DNA of 64,000 nt from Petrosia ficiformis (lineage: Eukaryota > Porifera > Demospongiae > Haplosclerida > Petrosiidae), in NCBI GenBank assembly GCA_947044365.1, contig OX345636.1:52570746-52634745 (forward strand), given 5' to 3'. A program made the position numbers and the translations under genes. Position 1 is the stretch's first letter; every line of letters starts with the position of its first letter. Below, piece by piece: positions 1-13,120 of the stretch. A model generated the notes under the pieces. That model was not told the DNA's origin. It did not search any database and was given only the letters and a program-made list of their open reading frames with translations.

Positions 1-11
1 TTATATGCCAC

Positions 12-113
12 AATATAAACCCTTGGTTTAGTGTCTTTGGATGTAATATAGCCCTCGCAAGCTCGGGCTACATGTATATCACATCCTCAGACACTAAACC
101 TCGGGTCTATATT
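12..113. mobile_element. Palindromic (foldback) MITE, ~100 bp
   Basis: Left arm from aatataaaccc to about 58 and right arm to gggtctatatt are imperfect inverted repeats (tttagtgtct / agacactaaa; gatgt / acatc; tagccc / gggcta) around a short loop. No ORF. A snap-back structure of this size is typical of a miniature inverted-repeat element. Confidence 0.6.
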
Positions 114-141
114 TTGTATATAAGAACTATAAGTGTACTAT

Positions 142-144
142 ATA

Positions 145-206
<62 letters not shown>
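142..206. repeat. TA dinucleotide microsatellite
   Basis: About 30 uninterrupted AT units. Short ORFs of alternating Y/I across it are artefacts. The next 650 bp (207-914) hold AT-rich sequence with no gene or clear repeat that I can support. Confidence 0.9.
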
Positions 207-208
<2 letters not shown>

Positions 209-987
209 CTACAAGAGACTTGATGAGACCAGATTGGCAATATTATACATGTAGTTTTTCATTTAGTATGTGTGCTATGAGGGGGTACTGGATTGAGGAG
301 ATGAAGGAGGAGGTACTCACATCTATACACTGAACAAAGCTATGTAAAAGGAATTTTAATTTAGTTAACCATGACTAAAACCCCTTTTAGTAAGGCATTG
401 AACTATAACAATTAAAAGTTAATTGCAATAACTACATGTACATGTGTGTATAACAATATGGTCAATAATGGGCACTTACAGTTAGTTAACTAAAGTCTGT
501 TCATATTCACAATGACCTCAAAATTGGGTTGTAATGACTTTAAATGTAATATAGTGTATAGTTTAATGTCGTAAGGTTAATACACGATTATACTGTAACT
601 CAATAATGATTAAAATGTGACATACAGGGGAAAAAAAGGGAAGAATAATTATACAAAAATGGTCCAGGTAAAAAGACTGTTGGTAATTCCGAAGTAAAGT
701 TATGGACGTATTTCTGAGGTTATGGTTAATGTGAATGACCTTTAAAACTAAAACCCTTGTAGTAAACCTAATATTATAATCAACTATAAAATATAAATAA
801 TCTAAAAGTGATTATTATTGTCATACTGAAACAGCTAAAACAAGATTACATGTACTGTATTTATGTGTATGTAGTATTACATGTCTTTACTTACAAAGTG
901 TCAAAAGTTACATGTACTGCCTAGAATTAAGTTAGCCTGTTCTCACTGGCGTATGAGATGTTTGATTCGGACCCTGCCAGCTGAGCT

Positions 988-1060
988 GCCTTGGTAGCTC
1001 AGTTGGTAGAGCATCTGTCTGGAATACAGAGTGTCGTGGGTTCGAATCCCACCTGAGGCA
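988..1060 (+). tRNA. tRNA-like gene, anticodon GGA (Ser codon) but class I shape, copy 1
   Basis: A 73-nt cloverleaf folds fully: acceptor GCCTTGG/CTGAGGC, D stem GCTC/GAGC with AGTTGGTA loop, anticodon stem TCTGT/ACAGA around CTGGAAT, 5-nt variable loop GTGTC, T arm GTGGG-TTCGAAT-CCCAC, discriminator A. A and B boxes are intact. The anticodon reads GGA, but serine tRNAs have a long variable arm, which this lacks. CCA is not encoded, as usual in eukaryotes. It may be an odd tRNA gene or a tRNA-derived repeat. It is followed by a TTTC microsatellite rather than a T run. Confidence 0.75.
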
Positions 1061-1087
1061 ACTCTCATTTTTCCATTGCCTCAGGTG

Positions 1088-1118
<31 letters not shown>

Positions 1119-1269
1119 ACATCTCTGATAACATCATGTATACATGCTTAGGTTTGGTGTTGGTGTCTTTGGTGGTTTCATTACCCCGGCCTCACCTACT
1201 GCCTAGAATTAAGTTAGCCTGTTCTCACTGGCGTATGAGATGTTTGATTCGGACCCTGCCAGCTGAGCT

Positions 1270-1342
1270 GCCTTGGTAGCTCAGTTGGTAGAGCATCTGT
1301 CTGGAATACAGAGTGTCGTGGGTTCGAATCCCACCTGAGGCA
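1270..1342 (+). tRNA. tRNA-like gene, anticodon GGA, copy 2
   Basis: Identical in all 73 positions to the copy at 988-1060 and lying 282 bp downstream in a tandem duplication. The flanks are also duplicated but differ: the trailer has a 7-bp insertion and the TTTC run is longer. The identity of the tRNA part versus drift in the trailer fits either recent duplication or conservation. Confidence 0.75.
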
Positions 1343-1376
1343 ACTCTCATTTTTCATTTTTCCATTGCCTCAGGTG

Positions 1377-1415
<39 letters not shown>

Positions 1416-1460
1416 ACATCTCTGATAACATCATGTAAAATGAGTCTGTTCATTTTACAG

Positions 1461-2910
<1,450 letters not shown>

Positions 2911-3059
2911 TAAGTCACTTACCTTTGGCTTGTGCACTTCATGTAAGCATACGGAGTGTATATACAATGTATATACATGTATACATGTATATACTTTGTA
3001 TATGGTACTCTAGATAACTATACTATAATACTATGATATAAACCATACTCCTCCCTAAA

Positions 3060-3061
<2 letters not shown>

Positions 3062-3129
<68 letters not shown>

Positions 3130-3168
3130 ATATATATATACATATATAATTATATATATATATATATA

Positions 3169-3206
<38 letters not shown>

Positions 3207-3262
3207 ATTATATATATATACATATATATACATATATTATATATATATATACACATGTGTAT
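3062..3262. repeat. TA microsatellite complex
   Basis: Several AT runs broken by acatgta and aattta. It lies directly after the last recognisable enolase exon and marks where the gene similarity ends. Confidence 0.85.
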
Positions 3263-3585
3263 ATACATGTATACCAGCTAGTACCATATATACTCTAATT
3301 ATTTCATGTTAGCTTGCTAGCCTGGAGACCACGCCCTATCCCACACGCAAAATGGCGGTAAAGCGGGAAGGGCCTGGTATCAGCTGGCAAAGGTCATCAG
3401 CTGGCAAAGACATCTCCAATAGTTCTTCTAATATCTCCGCTTGTTGCCATAATGAAGCCGGCATCAAATGGTGCTGATGAAGAGGAAAGGGATCAATGCA
3501 ACATTCATTGGTGAAGAGCAGCAAGACCAGAAAGTGATTAGGCAATTCGTGCTGGTCACATAACACTAGTTTATAGTTTATGGTT

Positions 3586-3667
3586 GTCTCGCGAGCCTAA
3601 TCAGATCGAGGTTACGAGGAAACGTTTCCTCGTAACTTTGATCTGATTAGGTCGTGGCCCGCGAGAC
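3586..3667. mobile_element. 82-bp palindromic MITE nested in the helicase remnant
   Basis: Arms gtctcgcg...cctaatcagatc...ggttacgaggaaacg pair with cgtttcctcgtaac...gatctgattagg...cgcgagac. The flanks read agtttatgg on both sides (3575-3583 region and 3669-3677), consistent with a target-site duplication; it splits the helicase-like frame. Confidence 0.65.
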
Positions 3668-3854
3668 TAAGTTTATGGTAGTCCAGAGGTTATATTGTCA
3701 ACAAGCTGGAGGAGTATGCTTGTTTCTAAAATTTGGACTGAGAGAGTTATTGTTGTAGCTATTGACGAGGCCCATTTGCCTCGTCTTTACACTTCTTATT
3801 ACTTCATAACGTGACCGTATAGATTATATATGAAATCGAGCTGATACAGACGCA

Positions 3855-3968
3855 GTTCCGTTGACACAATTATTGCCGTTCCGTAACCACACCCTCCATA
3901 TAAAATTATGTACTGTACTATTATATGGAGGGTGTGGTTACGAAACGGAATAATTGTGTCAACGGAAC
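3855..3968. mobile_element. 114-bp palindromic MITE
   Basis: gttccgttgacacaattatt...cgtaaccacaccctccatata and its complement tatatggagggtgtggttacg...aataattgtgtcaacggaac form arms of about 48 bp with a ~20-bp loop. It sits against the right TIR of the larger element. Confidence 0.7.
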
Positions 3969-4840
3969 TGAAACCACAAGACACCATTTTGCGTGTGGGA
4001 TAGGGCGTGGTCTCCAGGCTAGGCACCGGCGAAACTGAAGGATACGTAGAAAGGGGGTGGTACAAGTACATGTATGTATATACAATGTAGTCTGGCGGTG
4101 CCGCCCACTTTGCAAACGTATACAATGTATATATTATGTATATAATATATATAGGTTTTTTTTATATTAAAGACAGGGTGATTGTGATATTGACTATACC
4201 TATATTTACGCAGAGGGTTACATCTGGATTCAAACAACTGTAAGTATACGTATAAATAATTTATTTATAATATAATATATTTGTCCTGTAATTGAAGAAA
4301 TATGGTTAAAATGTACAAAACCACAAAAGCCACGCCCACCAATCATGGCGTGCACCAAGTACAATGTATTTTGAGAAAACAAATAGAGCCGTTTTCTGAA
4401 AATTCATTTTACTTTTATACTTACAAGAGGCTGAAGAAAGCTGAATTCTGTAGCTTTTCACTGAAACCATAAAATCTACCTTTCTAGACACTATCAAACT
4501 CCGATCTTTCTCAGAGAGCAACTACAGTTACCCTGCCAGGGTTTCCCACCTACCGCCCCCTCCACCACCCAAAGGGTGTGTTTAGCTTTGTTTCTGAAAA
4601 CATTTAGGCCCAATAATTATACCCCCGGGTGGGTGTGGCTTCCAAAACATACAGAATTGAACCAGATTGTATGCAGCAAGAAGCTGACAAAACTAGAAAC
4701 CGATTGGAGTTTCATCTACCCCTCCCCCTAGTACAACCTTAATGAAACTGCTAAGTTTTTAACTGTTAAAAGCTTCCAACAGTGTATAAATGTGATATGT
4801 GTACTTTGTGGTTTGTTTCCCTATAAACATGATTTTGAAG

Positions 4841-5065
4841 TCATGTCTTGCCCACTTGTGCAATATCAGGCCTGATGTTTTCAAAAAGTAACCTTTTGCG
4901 TGATATTTTCTTCTCGTACATAGACACGGCTGGTATTCTTTTGTTCCAACTTTCTACTGTGACACTTGTGTCTTGTTTACCATTCATCCTGCGTTCAACT
5001 TCCTCAATCATACTATGCTCCCATGGCAACTGTTTGATGTGGTTAGGTATATATTTTGCATACAC
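4841..5065 (-). CDS. Candidate coding exon of unknown family
   Basis: A minus-strand frame of 74 codons ending TGA at 4841 has an amino-acid mix that looks protein-like rather than repeat-derived (LPWEHSMIEEVERRMNGKQ; VESWNKRIPAVSMYEKK; FENIRPDIAQVGK). A splice acceptor tcaaacag|TTGCC at about 5033 could start it. No family recognised; could be the last exon of a degraded gene or transposon protein. Flanks 4150-4840 and 5066-5420 show only AT-rich repeat material. Confidence 0.3.
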   Translation of the reverse strand: MYAKYIPNHIKQLPWEHSMIEEVERRMNGKQDTSVTVESWNKRIPAVSMYEKKISRKRLLFENIRPDIAQVGKT

Positions 5066-5424
5066 ACCTCATCAAATATTCAAATTTTAAATCATAGTAA
5101 CTAAGTATCATATAAACCATATGGCTAGTTGGTGGTATATATACCAGATATACCAACCTGCTGGCATTCAGAGGTATATGAGGATGTAACCCATGGCCTA
5201 TAGACCCCTTTATCTTAATAATATTTTGATAGTGTTGACAATTAAAATGCCTGTTTTTATCTTTTGTCAATGACCGTTCCTAGTTATCCCATCTATTGTA
5301 ATGTGATCCTATACAGATAAAATTGATGAATTTTATTGTAAAATGAATTTATCGGTGTTAAGTTTAGACAATACTATAAATGATATTCAGTATTTCAATT
5401 GTTCTCCTTTTCTGCGCTCACCTC

Positions 5425-7760
5425 ATAATATAGACATGTGATCACACAAGGTGAAATCAAAGAATATATACCACTGTCTATATTCTACTTTATTGTAGCT
5501 CTAATTAAAATCTAATCTTTAATTAAATTTTAAAATGGAGGTGATATTTTCATTAATGGATGTACCTGTATACTTTATTGTACCCCTGATGGCAGTCTGG
5601 AGAGTCAGTCTCTCCCCTATAGACAACTGGATAGCAGAAAAGTCTAGTCGCAATTGACACTGCTAGGTGTGTGTGTGTGTCTGTCTGTGTCTGTGTCTGT
5701 GTCACAAATGATGAAATTATATTTATTTAGAGTGTTCAAATGTATATCAAGTGAAAAAGTGACAGAAAATGACAGAAATAAACACAAAACTGATAACTAC
5801 TAACGAGTTTTCGTTACTTCTTCGATATGCTAACAATGCTGTGGGTGTGAAGAACACTATTGGACATGCCCTCATGAATAATTAATTAATTGCATTTTTT
5901 GCTGGCATGCAAACCACGCTACTACTTGTACCATTTGGATGTTAAATCCTGTTGAGAACACTGTAATAGAGGTACCAATAGGATCAGAACAAGAAGATAA
6001 AACTAACATGAGGTAGACTTTTGGTTCAAAAGTTACCTCCTGAGACTAAATCAATGCTAATGAGTACTATTTTCTCTTATCTCAACTAGTTTTTATTAAA
6101 GTACATAATTATAATTATAATTCTTATTGTTATCTGTTATTTATTATAAGTACAAAATTTGTGGAATTTGTTTGACTAGTAATTGAACAAGAGATACAAT
6201 AATACACCACAGGAATTGAATTTATTAATATTACATTGTTACTCAAATGAGGGTTAAAATAACCCGTTGGTTTTTACAGTGTGAGTACTCTTACCATATC
6301 ACAGTGGTGAGGGTTCTGCACAGCACAGCATATTGAGAAATTTAATTAATACTATAAAGTTTCACCAACCACTAACTAATTATAGGAATTATAATAATTG
6401 TGTCTTTCATCCTTAAATTCCAACATTTCCACTAACATTTTCCTCATGACATTAAGAAGACTGATTAATGGCATATTGTAAAAAAGTACTTCAGCAGATG
6501 CCTACTCCCTTTCTTGTGGGTAGCTGGCCGAGACTTATGTACATGTACATGTCATTGTTTGAGTTTATGTAAAATCCCATATCAGCAATATATTGTTGCT
6601 CAGTCTACAAATACATTCCACTATTAGTCTGTTAGTATTGTATACTTTACTTTATAGTGGCCTTCTTCAAACATAATTTCATTACTCCCGTCACTCACCC
6701 CTCTATAAGTTGAATAAAATGTTTTATTGTTTAGACATTTCCTATTTCTCATTTCATCATTAGATGATATAGTATTTGTTGTTATTTGGTGAGATGTTAT
6801 TGCTGGGATCATATTCATGCTGTAACATTGTTGAATTGATATTTGACTTATTCTCTTGCTGTTCATTCTAATCAGTAACTCAATATGATAATACAAAAGG
6901 TATGTACTTGTTGTTTAAATATAGGTTCAGGTAGTGGTTGCTACTACTAAAGCACTGGCTCAAGCATCACAAACTGTGTTTTTGCAATTAGAGCCTGTTT
7001 AATACTAGATATACATGTATAATGTTGAACTACAATGCATGTATGCTAGGATCTTAAAGAAAGTTTGTATCAGATAATCTGCTTGTCTGTTTAGATATAT
7101 AGTTCAGCTATTATAATTAAGGTGTACAAAATAGGTGTGTTTTGTAGGTATGGTTGATAAATGAGTGTGGTTGTGACTTGTTTGATTCAAATCCTACGGC
7201 AAACACTGATACATGTATATACATACTAAAGGTATGTGTATATATATCTGCAATGTATGGTAGTGTACAGTGTGATGTATATAACATACATATATACATG
7301 CACTAAAGGTACAGTGTGTATGTGTACAATGTATAGTAGTGTACAGTGTGGTGCATATACACATACATATAAACATGTACTAAAGGTACAGTGTGTACAT
7401 GTACATCAACAATGTTTGGTAGTGCACATCTATACACTATACAAATACATACATGCACTGAAGATGCATGTATGTACATCTGTAAAGTATGGTAGTGCAC
7501 AGTGTGATATGTATACACATACATACATGTCCTGAAGGTACATGTATATCTGCAATGTATGGTAGTGTACAGTGTGGTGCATGTACATGTACTTGCACAT
7601 TCATGCATGCACAAACACTCAAACATTCAGTCTCAGTCTTTAAAACTAATTCCCCTTATAAACCCTACATCATATCTATACTCAGTGATCTCCTTATAGC
7701 GAGCAAATCACCAATCTAATTTATATTACATCTAACAGTTTGTGTGTGCAAATACCTCTG
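5425..7760. repeat. Left copy of a ~2.3-kb duplicated block
   Basis: Stretches at 5445-5590, 6225-6420 and 6925-7760 recur in the same order at 8566-8690, 8825-9010 and 10143-10930, for example caaggtgaaatcaaagaata, gagggttaaaataaccc and aaagcactggctcaagcatc. The unique pieces between differ. No coding gene is supported inside; the region 7230-7600 is a TACATG/ACTGAAGGTAC minisatellite. Confidence 0.7.
6720..6845 (-). other. Weak exon candidate, Asn/Gln-rich
   Basis: Minus strand, after actgattag| near 6871, a frame reads NEQQENKSNINSTMLQHEYD and ends in a stop near 6765; an overlapping frame stays open to 6624. Composition is Asn/Gln-rich, which AT-rich DNA produces by chance. It lies inside the left copy of the duplicated 5.4-7.8 kb block, but I see no matching exon in the right copy. 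Confidence 0.15.
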
Positions 7761-7842
7761 ATCAGTATAAAATAGGTCTAATACGTCCAATGCCTTTTCC
7801 ACTATGGAGAACACTGGTATACACATGTACATGTACAGTATA

Positions 7843-8282
7843 CAGTAGTCCCTCTTTTGAAAGACCCCTCCTATAAAAGACCACCTCTAAGTAAAGACCA
7901 TAGTTTGCTTGCACCAATGCATCTATGTATAAACATACCTCTAGCCAACGGCCACCTCTGTTACATGACTACTGACCATAAAACTTGCTATTTTTAATGA
8001 CTGCACATGTGTAAATTGACCTTTGTACCCTGCCACATGTTGCCAATTTAGCAAAACATGTCGCGAAAGAGGAAAGTATTGACACTGGAGGAGCATGTGG
8101 CTGTCATACGAAAGATTGACTGTGGAAAATCCTGCCGTTCTGTTGCTCAGGAAACAGGAGTTGGCAAAACCCAGATTCAAGGTATCGTCGAAGATAAAGA
8201 AGCTCTTCTAAAGAGATGGAAAGATGGCGAGCGTTCCGATAAACAAATACTCAGACGTCAACAATACCGATACAGCAGGTGA
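7843..8282 (+). mobile_element. Tigger/pogo-like transposon fragment with CENP-B-type N-terminal ORF
   Basis: After a TA, the sequence cagtagtccctcttttga followed by aagacc/agaccacc motifs resembles a Tigger-type terminus. An ORF from 8058 to 8282 begins MSRKRKVLTLEEHVAVIRKI and continues GKSCRSVAQETGVGKTQIQ, the helix-turn-helix DNA-binding domain of pogo/Tigger transposases and CENP-B/Jerky proteins. Only the first ~74 residues remain; the rest of the transposase (DDE domain) is not found downstream, so this is a 5' fragment. It sits between the two copies of the 2.3-kb repeat. Confidence 0.65.
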
Positions 8283-9164
8283 CTTGTTCTGTGTTAATAT
8301 TACTTTTTTGTTCATCCCATTGTTGATGAATCTAAATTGATTGGAATACCTTTACTGCCACACCCTTGTTTATCTAATAATGAATATAATTATAAAATCT
8401 GCTGGAGTCTCTCTAGAGATGTTGTGTATGAATAATCTTATCATGTCAGCACATTATATACCAATATCAATTATGGGATGAATTGTGTTTATGAGTAGTA
8501 GCAATAAAATAGAAATCAAAGTTTTCTACAAAAATCAAAGTAACGTAGGGCTCATCAATGTGAACAAACAAGGTGAAATCAAAGAATACCACTGTCATTA
8601 ATTGTAGCTCTAATTAAATTCTAAACTTTAAAATGGAGGTGAAATTTTCATCAATTGATGTACATGTATACTTTACTGTACCCCTAGTACTAGTGTTTTA
8701 TTGAAGTACATTATACTTCTTAATGAATATATTATATATATATATTATATATATATATATTATATATATATATGTGTGTGTGTATGTGTGTGGCTGTGGA
8801 TGTGAAATCAGTCATTTGTCAAATAATTACATTGTTACTCAAATGAGGGTTAAAATAACCCATTGGTTTTTACAGTGTGACCACTCTTAATATATCATGG
8901 TGGTGAGGGTTCTGCACAGCACAGCATATTGCTTTTAGGGGAAATTTAATTAATACTATAAAGTTTCAGCAACCACTAACTAATTATAGGAATTATAATA
9001 ACTGTATTTGTAATCCCTTTAGAATCTTCATTTCATCTTTGTGAAGGATAGTATCAATGATTTGTGAGTTAAAATGTGTACATGTGTGTGTGTGTGTTCA
9101 GGTTGTGATGATTATTATCTTAACCTACATGTACATGTAAGACCTTAACCATCATTTGCCACTA

Positions 9165-9167
<3 letters not shown>

Positions 9168-9250
<83 letters not shown>
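9168..9250. repeat. GT microsatellite, ~41 units
   Basis: Uninterrupted GT run inside the right copy of the duplicated block; the left copy has only short GT tracts at the equivalent place (5668-5702). Confidence 0.9.
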
Positions 9251-9252
<2 letters not shown>

Positions 9253-9685
9253 AACAAGCAATGAAATCAGTAACTAACCACATGTTTCAGCACTTTCCAC
9301 TATAGTAGCATCAATTAGTGTGCTAATCTTGTTTATCATGCCATGGTGGTACAGTAGTGATATAGTTAGATAGTTGATTTAAGAGTACTTTTATTAGAAT
9401 AAGGTAGCAACTGAAATAACACTCTACAAAATAACAAGTCACTTAAGATAACAAGATTATAGATTAAGGATAAATGTAGGAAAGTGACAAACTAGAAAAC
9501 TATAATTATATACATCAGATAAATATGTGCAGAAGTACTGTATAAACATCAGTAATGGGGAAAACCCCATAAGACAAAACCACAACACTACTCTTGGGTA
9601 GTTAATAACAGTTCGCAAATACTTTTCCTCATGTGCTCTGTCTGGTATATATCTTTTATTACATTTTGTCTTCTCCCCTCCTCAG

Positions 9686-9836
9686 AGAGTTGGTACGTAA
9701 GAAATTTCTTGTGATGCTTCATTTCTACCAATGTTCAACATCAAGTGTTCAACATCTTGGTGAGGATTTCAAGCATGCTAATCAGATCATGCCTGATGCA
9801 GGAGTAATGGAGAATGCAATCATACTTTCATAAAGG
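9686..9836 (+). other. Exon-like segment with good splice sites
   Basis: Bordered by a pyrimidine-rich acceptor (ttctcccctcctcag) and a strong donor (AAAG|gtaagc). Frame 3 encodes ELVRKKFLVMLHFYQCSTS... ending LS followed by TAA two codons before the donor. The protein is not recognised. Could be an unmatched exon of an unseen gene or part of a repeat. Confidence 0.25.
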
Positions 9837-10984
9837 TAAGCACATGTATTTTGATTTGGGATGAATAATTGTGCTGATATTGGAATATTTGTTGTCACAC
9901 CCTCTTAATGCATGAGGGCATTGTAATTGATTTTCTTTGTTTATTCATGTGTCTGTGTATTAGCAATTTTCTGCAAAACTAACAATTTGGCAACTTAAAA
10001 TTTATATACATGTATATGCAAGGAAGATAAATAATAGGCTTTTTATGAAACCTTTTCCAGACTTTGAGAAGTGTTCTGTTTGACTAATGGACACATCTAA
10101 ACATAACATATTGAGGCATTATTTCAAACCAAGTACAATTGAGGTAGTGGTTACTACAACTAAAGCACTGGCTCAAGCATCACAAACTGTGTTTTGCAAT
10201 TTGGCCTGTTTAATACTAGATCTACATGTATAATGTTGAACTACAATGCATGTATGCTAGGATCTTAAAGAGAGATGTTTGTATCAGATAATCTGCTTGT
10301 ACATCACTTCTGTATAGATGTATAGTGCAGCTAATATAATAAAGGTGTACAAAATAGGTGTGTTTAATAGGTGTGTTTAATGGGTGTGGTTGTGACTTGC
10401 TTGATTCATATCCTACGGAAAACACTGATACATGTATATACATCTACTAAAGGTACATGTATATACATGTACACATGTATATCTGCAATGTATGGTAGTG
10501 TACAGTGTGATGCATATACACATACATACATGTATATACATGTACTAAAGGTACAATACTGTATGTACGTGTACATCAACAAAGTATAGTAGTGCACAGT
10601 GTGATGTGTATACACTATACATGTACTGAATGTACGTGTACATGTGCATTGTATGGTAGTGTACAGTGTGATGCATATACATGTACTTGCACATTCATGC
10701 ATGCATAAACACACAATTAAGTCTCAGTCTTTAAAATTATTTCCACTTACAAACCCTACATGCATATCTATACTCAGCGATCTTCTTAGGGCTGGCAAAT
10801 CACCAATCTAATTTATATTACATCTAACAGTTTGTGTGTGAAAATACATGTACATGTACCTCTGATCAGTATAAAATAGGTCTAATAAGTCCAATGGCTT
10901 TCCACTATGGAGAACACTGGTATACACATATACTATGCACATGTACATGTACAGTATACATGTATATCAATAACAAGATATATA

Positions 10985-11395
10985 AAGAAAACGCATCCCT
11001 ATGACTGCTTTGTGGTGTCCAGCATTCAGTAATCATGGCTAACTTTATCATGCCTGAAACACAACAGCCTATTATTTTGATTATCTACTTTCCTTACCTT
11101 TTAAAGGACCTTGTAGAACTTTAGGAATATATTTCAGGTAGAATAGGTTCCAGCTTCTACATTAACTAGTAAAGCTACAAGCAGCTTTCTTTGCTCTCAA
11201 GCTCTGTAGGTATTACTCACCATGCCCATTAATTGACCGAGCCCCCCGGAACAATGTAACTTCCTTAACTATGTCTACAATGCTTACTGGCATAAGTGAT
11301 ACAAACATATAAATTTATATATATATATAAACATACATCGAACGAACCTATGGGGACTGGGAAAGCAATCATAAGGATGGTCCTACGGGCCATAA
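10985..11395 (+). mobile_element. Non-autonomous DNA element (family with ATCCCTATnAnTGCTTT termini), copy 1
   Basis: Starts gcatccctatgactgctttgtgg and ends gggaaagcaatcataaggatgg, an inverted repeat of ~15-17 bp. Related copies: 36288-36490 (partial), 45735-46115 (inverted) and 46725-47185, all in HPS6 introns. Internal landmarks shared by copies: ttgtagaactttaggaatat, cccattaattgaccgag and cttccttaact. No ORF of note. Confidence 0.65.
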
Positions 11396-11798
11396 AAGTC
11401 ACCAGACAGTACAGTAGTTACTCAGTAGTTTCATTTCCACACTACATAGTTCAACAGTAGTTTTGACTGTAATTGGTATACTTGTCAATTCAACATCGCA
11501 GTAGTGAGACAGTACTATACTGACAGTAGAACTAAGGTAATTACCCTTTGAGCGTGATGCACATATATATGTGCCCAGCTTCCCCTTAATTAAACGTGGT
11601 GCACATGTCATTATCTGGCTTATATATACATGTATGCATATAACATTTATTCTTTGGTTGTTACTACTATAAGGTATGTATACTTCATGTATGTATTATA
11701 CTGACTTGTTATAAATGAGTGATTAGTTTGATAAGGTGACGCCTTTTCACACTAATCCCTCATCCAAGCCATAATTATAAATAATTTGTTTTTACATT

Positions 11799-11915
11799 GG
11801 ATCATGCTCAAAGAATGGCACCTTGTTAATATTCATATAAGTTACATGTACAACATAGGTTGTATGTGTCCTGTAGTATGAATATTAATGAAATGCTGTT
11901 CTATCAGCATGATCC
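11799..11915. mobile_element. Palindromic MITE, 117 bp
   Basis: ggatcatgct...ttaatattcat and atgaatattaa...agcatgatcc form arms of ~40 bp with some mismatches. No ORF. Confidence 0.55.
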
Positions 11916-13120
11916 TTTTACATCTCCCGGACCAGTTGATTCGTCATTAATTGTGATGTCAGGTAGGTAGAATATCCATTGTTAGTATACTTTTAGGATG
12001 TTTGCTATCATTGAGCTGTATGTAGTTTGGCAGGTAGCTATAGCAATTGTTTGAACAGAAACAACAAATTGGTTTCATAATGTCCTGTTCTGAATTAAAT
12101 ATAAACTGAAAAAAAATGATATTTATATTTTTTTAGGGATTTTCAGAACTAGAAGTATACTAACTATTTTCTAAGGTTAGCTTTATAAGACTTGAAGACA
12201 GAGTGGGTGGTATGAAAGGAAACAATTTTAGTTGAACATACCTGCCAATAGCCATTTGCATGTATACTAATGAATTACATTACTACTGTGTGACATCTCT
12301 TCTTGCAATCTTAATGACGGACACTCTGCGATATTATTTTATTTATCAGAATGTAGTTAAAAACTAGAACCCAAGTACTTTATTGTCTTGTGATGAGTGT
12401 TTATATGATGTGATGAGGATAAACAAAGACTCAATAGAGTCCATCCTTGGCATGTTGTATATACTTACTCAACACCTCATAAAATTATAAACTTTAAGTT
12501 ATATACTGGAGAATGTTTGCATCCATGCAATCATTGTGAGGTGAGCCTGAGAAGGTATGGTTAGAATAACCAAATTTTGGACATAGAGTAAAAGCAAGCA
12601 TTTAGTGTGTTTGAGATGGAATAAGAGCAAAATGCAACAGTTCATAGGTTGGTTTTAGAGGTATTACCTGTTAAATAAAGTAGGAATAATCCAATGTTAA
12701 ATATTTTATTGGCTGGAAAAGATCTCAGCTAGAATGATCTTTATTCTTGAAACTTCAATCTACTTTAGACAAATGAAGCTTCTTCTCTTTTAGACAGTCT
12801 TGTTTCTCTCTCCTCTTTGGTCTCTAGAGCTCATTTAGCTCTGTCCCTATCTCTTCTTTTCCTCAATTCATAGCTATCAAGCATGTGGCTTTAGAAAATT
12901 TAAATTTGAAATTTTTGAATTTGAACATTAAGATATTTACAGAATATGTACTGTACAAACAAAAATAATATTTGCAATATATAATATTATTATACATGTA
13001 CATACAGTGTAAACTTTCTAGCTGACTGTACTGATAAGTGTGGGGCTCGCTCAGGCTCGTCCCAATAAAATCAATGCGATGACTCTACCGTGTATGTTCA
13101 ACAGCTAAAATGACCCTTAA

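Larger units (their letters stand above)
915..1437 (+). repeat. Tandem duplication carrying the two tRNA-like genes
   Basis: Units 915-1140 and 1197-1437, offset 282 bp, each running from tactgcctagaattaag through the tRNA, a short trailer, (TTTC)n and acatctctgataacatcatg. A 56-bp unique spacer separates them. The block lies immediately upstream of the first visible enolase exon. Confidence 0.9.
3318..4021. mobile_element. DNA transposon with ~38-bp terminal inverted repeats carrying RecQ-like helicase remnants
   Basis: The ends tagcctggagaccacgccct... and ...agggcgtggtctccaggcta are near-perfect inverted repeats of about 38 bp. Inside, plus strand, are two pieces resembling a RecQ-family helicase: KRKGINATFIGEEQQDQ (about 3485-3555) and, after a nested palindrome, SPEVIL...RVIVVAIDEAHLPR (about 3670-3790), the latter with a DEAH Walker B box. 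Frames are interrupted by stops, so this is a remnant, not a working gene. Two smaller palindromes are nested (3586-3667 and 3855-3968). Either a decayed autonomous element or a non-autonomous one that captured helicase exons. Confidence 0.6.
8563..10930. repeat. Right copy of the ~2.3-kb duplicated block
   Basis: Paralogue of 5425-7760 in direct orientation. A third, partial copy of its right end (aaggtac minisatellite, then cattcagtctcagtcttta to cctccgatcagtataaaatagg) is at 43633-43935 in an HPS6 intron, showing this is an interspersed repeat rather than only a local duplication. Confidence 0.7.
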
